This document shows, piece after piece, positions 46,816 through 48,092 of a stretch of DNA of 48,092 bases. The DNA is taken from positions 77,564 to 125,655 of the forward strand of contig DAIDHL010000002.1 of assembly GCA_027459745.1 (NCBI GenBank). Reading direction: 5' to 3'. The notes beneath the pieces are model-generated. The model saw only the letters and a list, made by a program, of their open reading frames with translations, did not search any database and had not been told where the DNA came from. The translations under genes and the position numbers were made by a program. This stretch comes from Candidatus Levyibacteriota bacterium (lineage in GTDB: Bacteria > Patescibacteriota > Microgenomatia > Levybacterales > UBA12049). The stretch's first letter is position 1. Every line of letters begins with the position of its first letter.

Positions 46816-47307
46816 ATGACCAAAAATATCATCATAATAATCTTATTAATTATTGCCGTTGCTGAAGCTGGTTATATTATTGATAAAAGAAATTCTCCCC
46901 AGGGAAGTATGGCCATGACTACTCATCCTAGTGTAACTGGAGCAATGCCTCCCGCCGGTCCAAATGCGAAAGGTAAAGGACCTGTAATTATTTCTAAAGG
47001 CATGAATTTGAAAAGCACACCTCTTTTTCAATATGCATATGAAATTTCTCCCAATGTGGCAAATGATGCTAAAGCTGCCATGGTTGGTTTTAGTATGACT
47101 TCTGAAAAACAAGCGGATGGTTCTATGATTGTAACATTGGCTCCAAAAGATTCTGATGATCAAAGCCAGCAATACATAGTGAAATCGGGACAAATACTAT
47201 ATTATATAGAACAGACACCATTTGATGACAAAAATGATCAGGATAAGGATTTAAACTATCGTGATGATTATGGCATTATTACAGACTCTAATGGTATTGT
47301 TCAATAA
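46816..47307 (+). CDS. Hypothetical TM-anchored extracytoplasmic protein
   Basis: N-terminal TM followed by a polar domain. Confidence 0.6.
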   Translation: MTKNIIIIILLIIAVAEAGYIIDKRNSPQGSMAMTTHPSVTGAMPPAGPNAKGKGPVIISKGMNLKSTPLFQYAYEISPNVANDAKAAMVGFSMTSEKQADGSMIVTLAPKDSDDQSQQYIVKSGQILYYIEQTPFDDKNDQDKDLNYRDDYGIITDSNGIVQ

Positions 47308-47319
47308 CCTCTGTAAATA

Positions 47320-48092
47320 TTAATGCCAAAATTTGCGTTCTCCAGTGACTAACATAACTATTCCAGCTTGATCTGCTGCTTCAATTGATAATTTATCATT
47401 GATTGATCCCCCTTGTTGTACTATAGCGCTAATTCCGTATTTCACAGCTAATTTTACTGTATCGTCAAAGGGGAAAAAGCTATCACTAGCCAAAATTGCT
47501 CCCTGGGCTAGTTTATCAGCTTGTTCCAGGGCAATTTGGGCAGCTCTAATACGTGATGTTTGACCGGACCCAATACCTCTAGTCATGGGTAAATTTTTAT
47601 CCACGACCAAAATAGTGTTAGATTTAATACGTCCGATAAATTGCCAGGCAATCTGCATTTGCTGTAGCTGCTTTTTAGTAGGATGCTTTTTGCTAACCAC
47701 TTTCCATTGTTTAAACTTTTTGTCTGAACTATCATCCCAGTCTTGCATTACAAATCCACCATCAAAGAATCTAGTATGCAGATTATTTGAACGTTGAGAT
47801 GGAATCTGCCCGAAGGTATATATGCCGGTACTTTTGCGTATAGTCTGAATAAACTGTTTGGCATCAGGGTTAATATCAGGCGCAGCTACGATATCCACCA
47901 ATATGCCATTTTCTTCTTTGAAATTGGCAAAAGTTTTGGCTGTTTTCAAATCTAATGATTTATTTAGAACAATAATTCCTCCGAATGCCGAAACAGGATC
48001 TGCTGCAACGGCACGTTTCAGGGCTTGAGCTGTGCTATTTCCTAATGCAATACCAGAAGGACTATTATGTTTAATTACCACTGCGGCTGGAG
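47320..48092 (-). CDS. purH: Bifunctional AICAR transformylase/IMP cyclohydrolase (PurH), C-terminal part; 5' end beyond the window
   Basis: PAAVVIKHNSPSGIALG...AVAADPVSAFGGIIVLN...GSGQTSRIRAAQIALEQA...LASDSFFPFDDTVKLAVKYGISAIVQQGGSI; reading frame open to the window edge. Confidence 0.93.
   Translation of the reverse strand, partial: PAAVVIKHNSPSGIALGNSTAQALKRAVAADPVSAFGGIIVLNKSLDLKTAKTFANFKEENGILVDIVAAPDINPDAKQFIQTIRKSTGIYTFGQIPSQRSNNLHTRFFDGGFVMQDWDDSSDKKFKQWKVVSKKHPTKKQLQQMQIAWQFIGRIKSNTILVVDKNLPMTRGIGSGQTSRIRAAQIALEQADKLAQGAILASDSFFPFDDTVKLAVKYGISAIVQQGGSINDKLSIEAADQAGIVMLVTGERKFWH

Noticed and set aside
1-48092. CRISPR array, rRNA, prophage structural genes, or alternative UGA code
   Set aside because: No regularly spaced direct repeats, no rRNA-like sequence, no phage structural motifs; UGA ends many conserved genes at their expected C-termini

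Overview
The window is a gene-dense, AT-rich bacterial segment. Its gene content and architecture look like Candidate Phyla Radiation (Patescibacteria); that taxonomic call is inference. UGA is used as a stop, so the code looks standard. Left part (1-24 kb), mostly core genes: yidD-yidC-khpB/jag, a Wzy/O-antigen-ligase-like protein, a fused SDR-like/DUF4012 protein, a DUF475/TerC-like protein, pgk, valS, def, rplY, ruvC-ruvA-ruvB, comM, rdgB, a guaB lacking the CBS insertion, guaA, dnaG, rpoD, and an SDR. Middle (about 24-37.5 kb), accessory and decaying: a PIN/HEPN nuclease pair, a truncated serine-recombinase tail running into tRNA-Asn, a truncated ABC ATPase, an ECF sigma module, and many orphan genes. 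Right part (37.5-48 kb): uraA/upp, an aldo-keto reductase, a tightly packed four-gene extracytosolic flavin electron-transfer cassette (FMN_bind, ApbE, FMN_bind, RnfD/NqrB-FNR fusion) with a convergent two-component system, an FMN reductase, and the C-terminal part of purH. Strongest hunt results: (1) a genome-style leaderless-promoter rule, with the -10 box 5-7 nt (usually exactly 6) before the start codon in about 15 genes; (2) the compact flavinylated electron-transfer cassette; (3) the PIN/HEPN/recombinase scar at tRNA-Asn; (4) a heptanucleotide repeat inside ruvC; (5) small ORFs missing from the track, one with a consensus Shine-Dalgarno. No database searches were run. Family names come from motif and sequence recognition.
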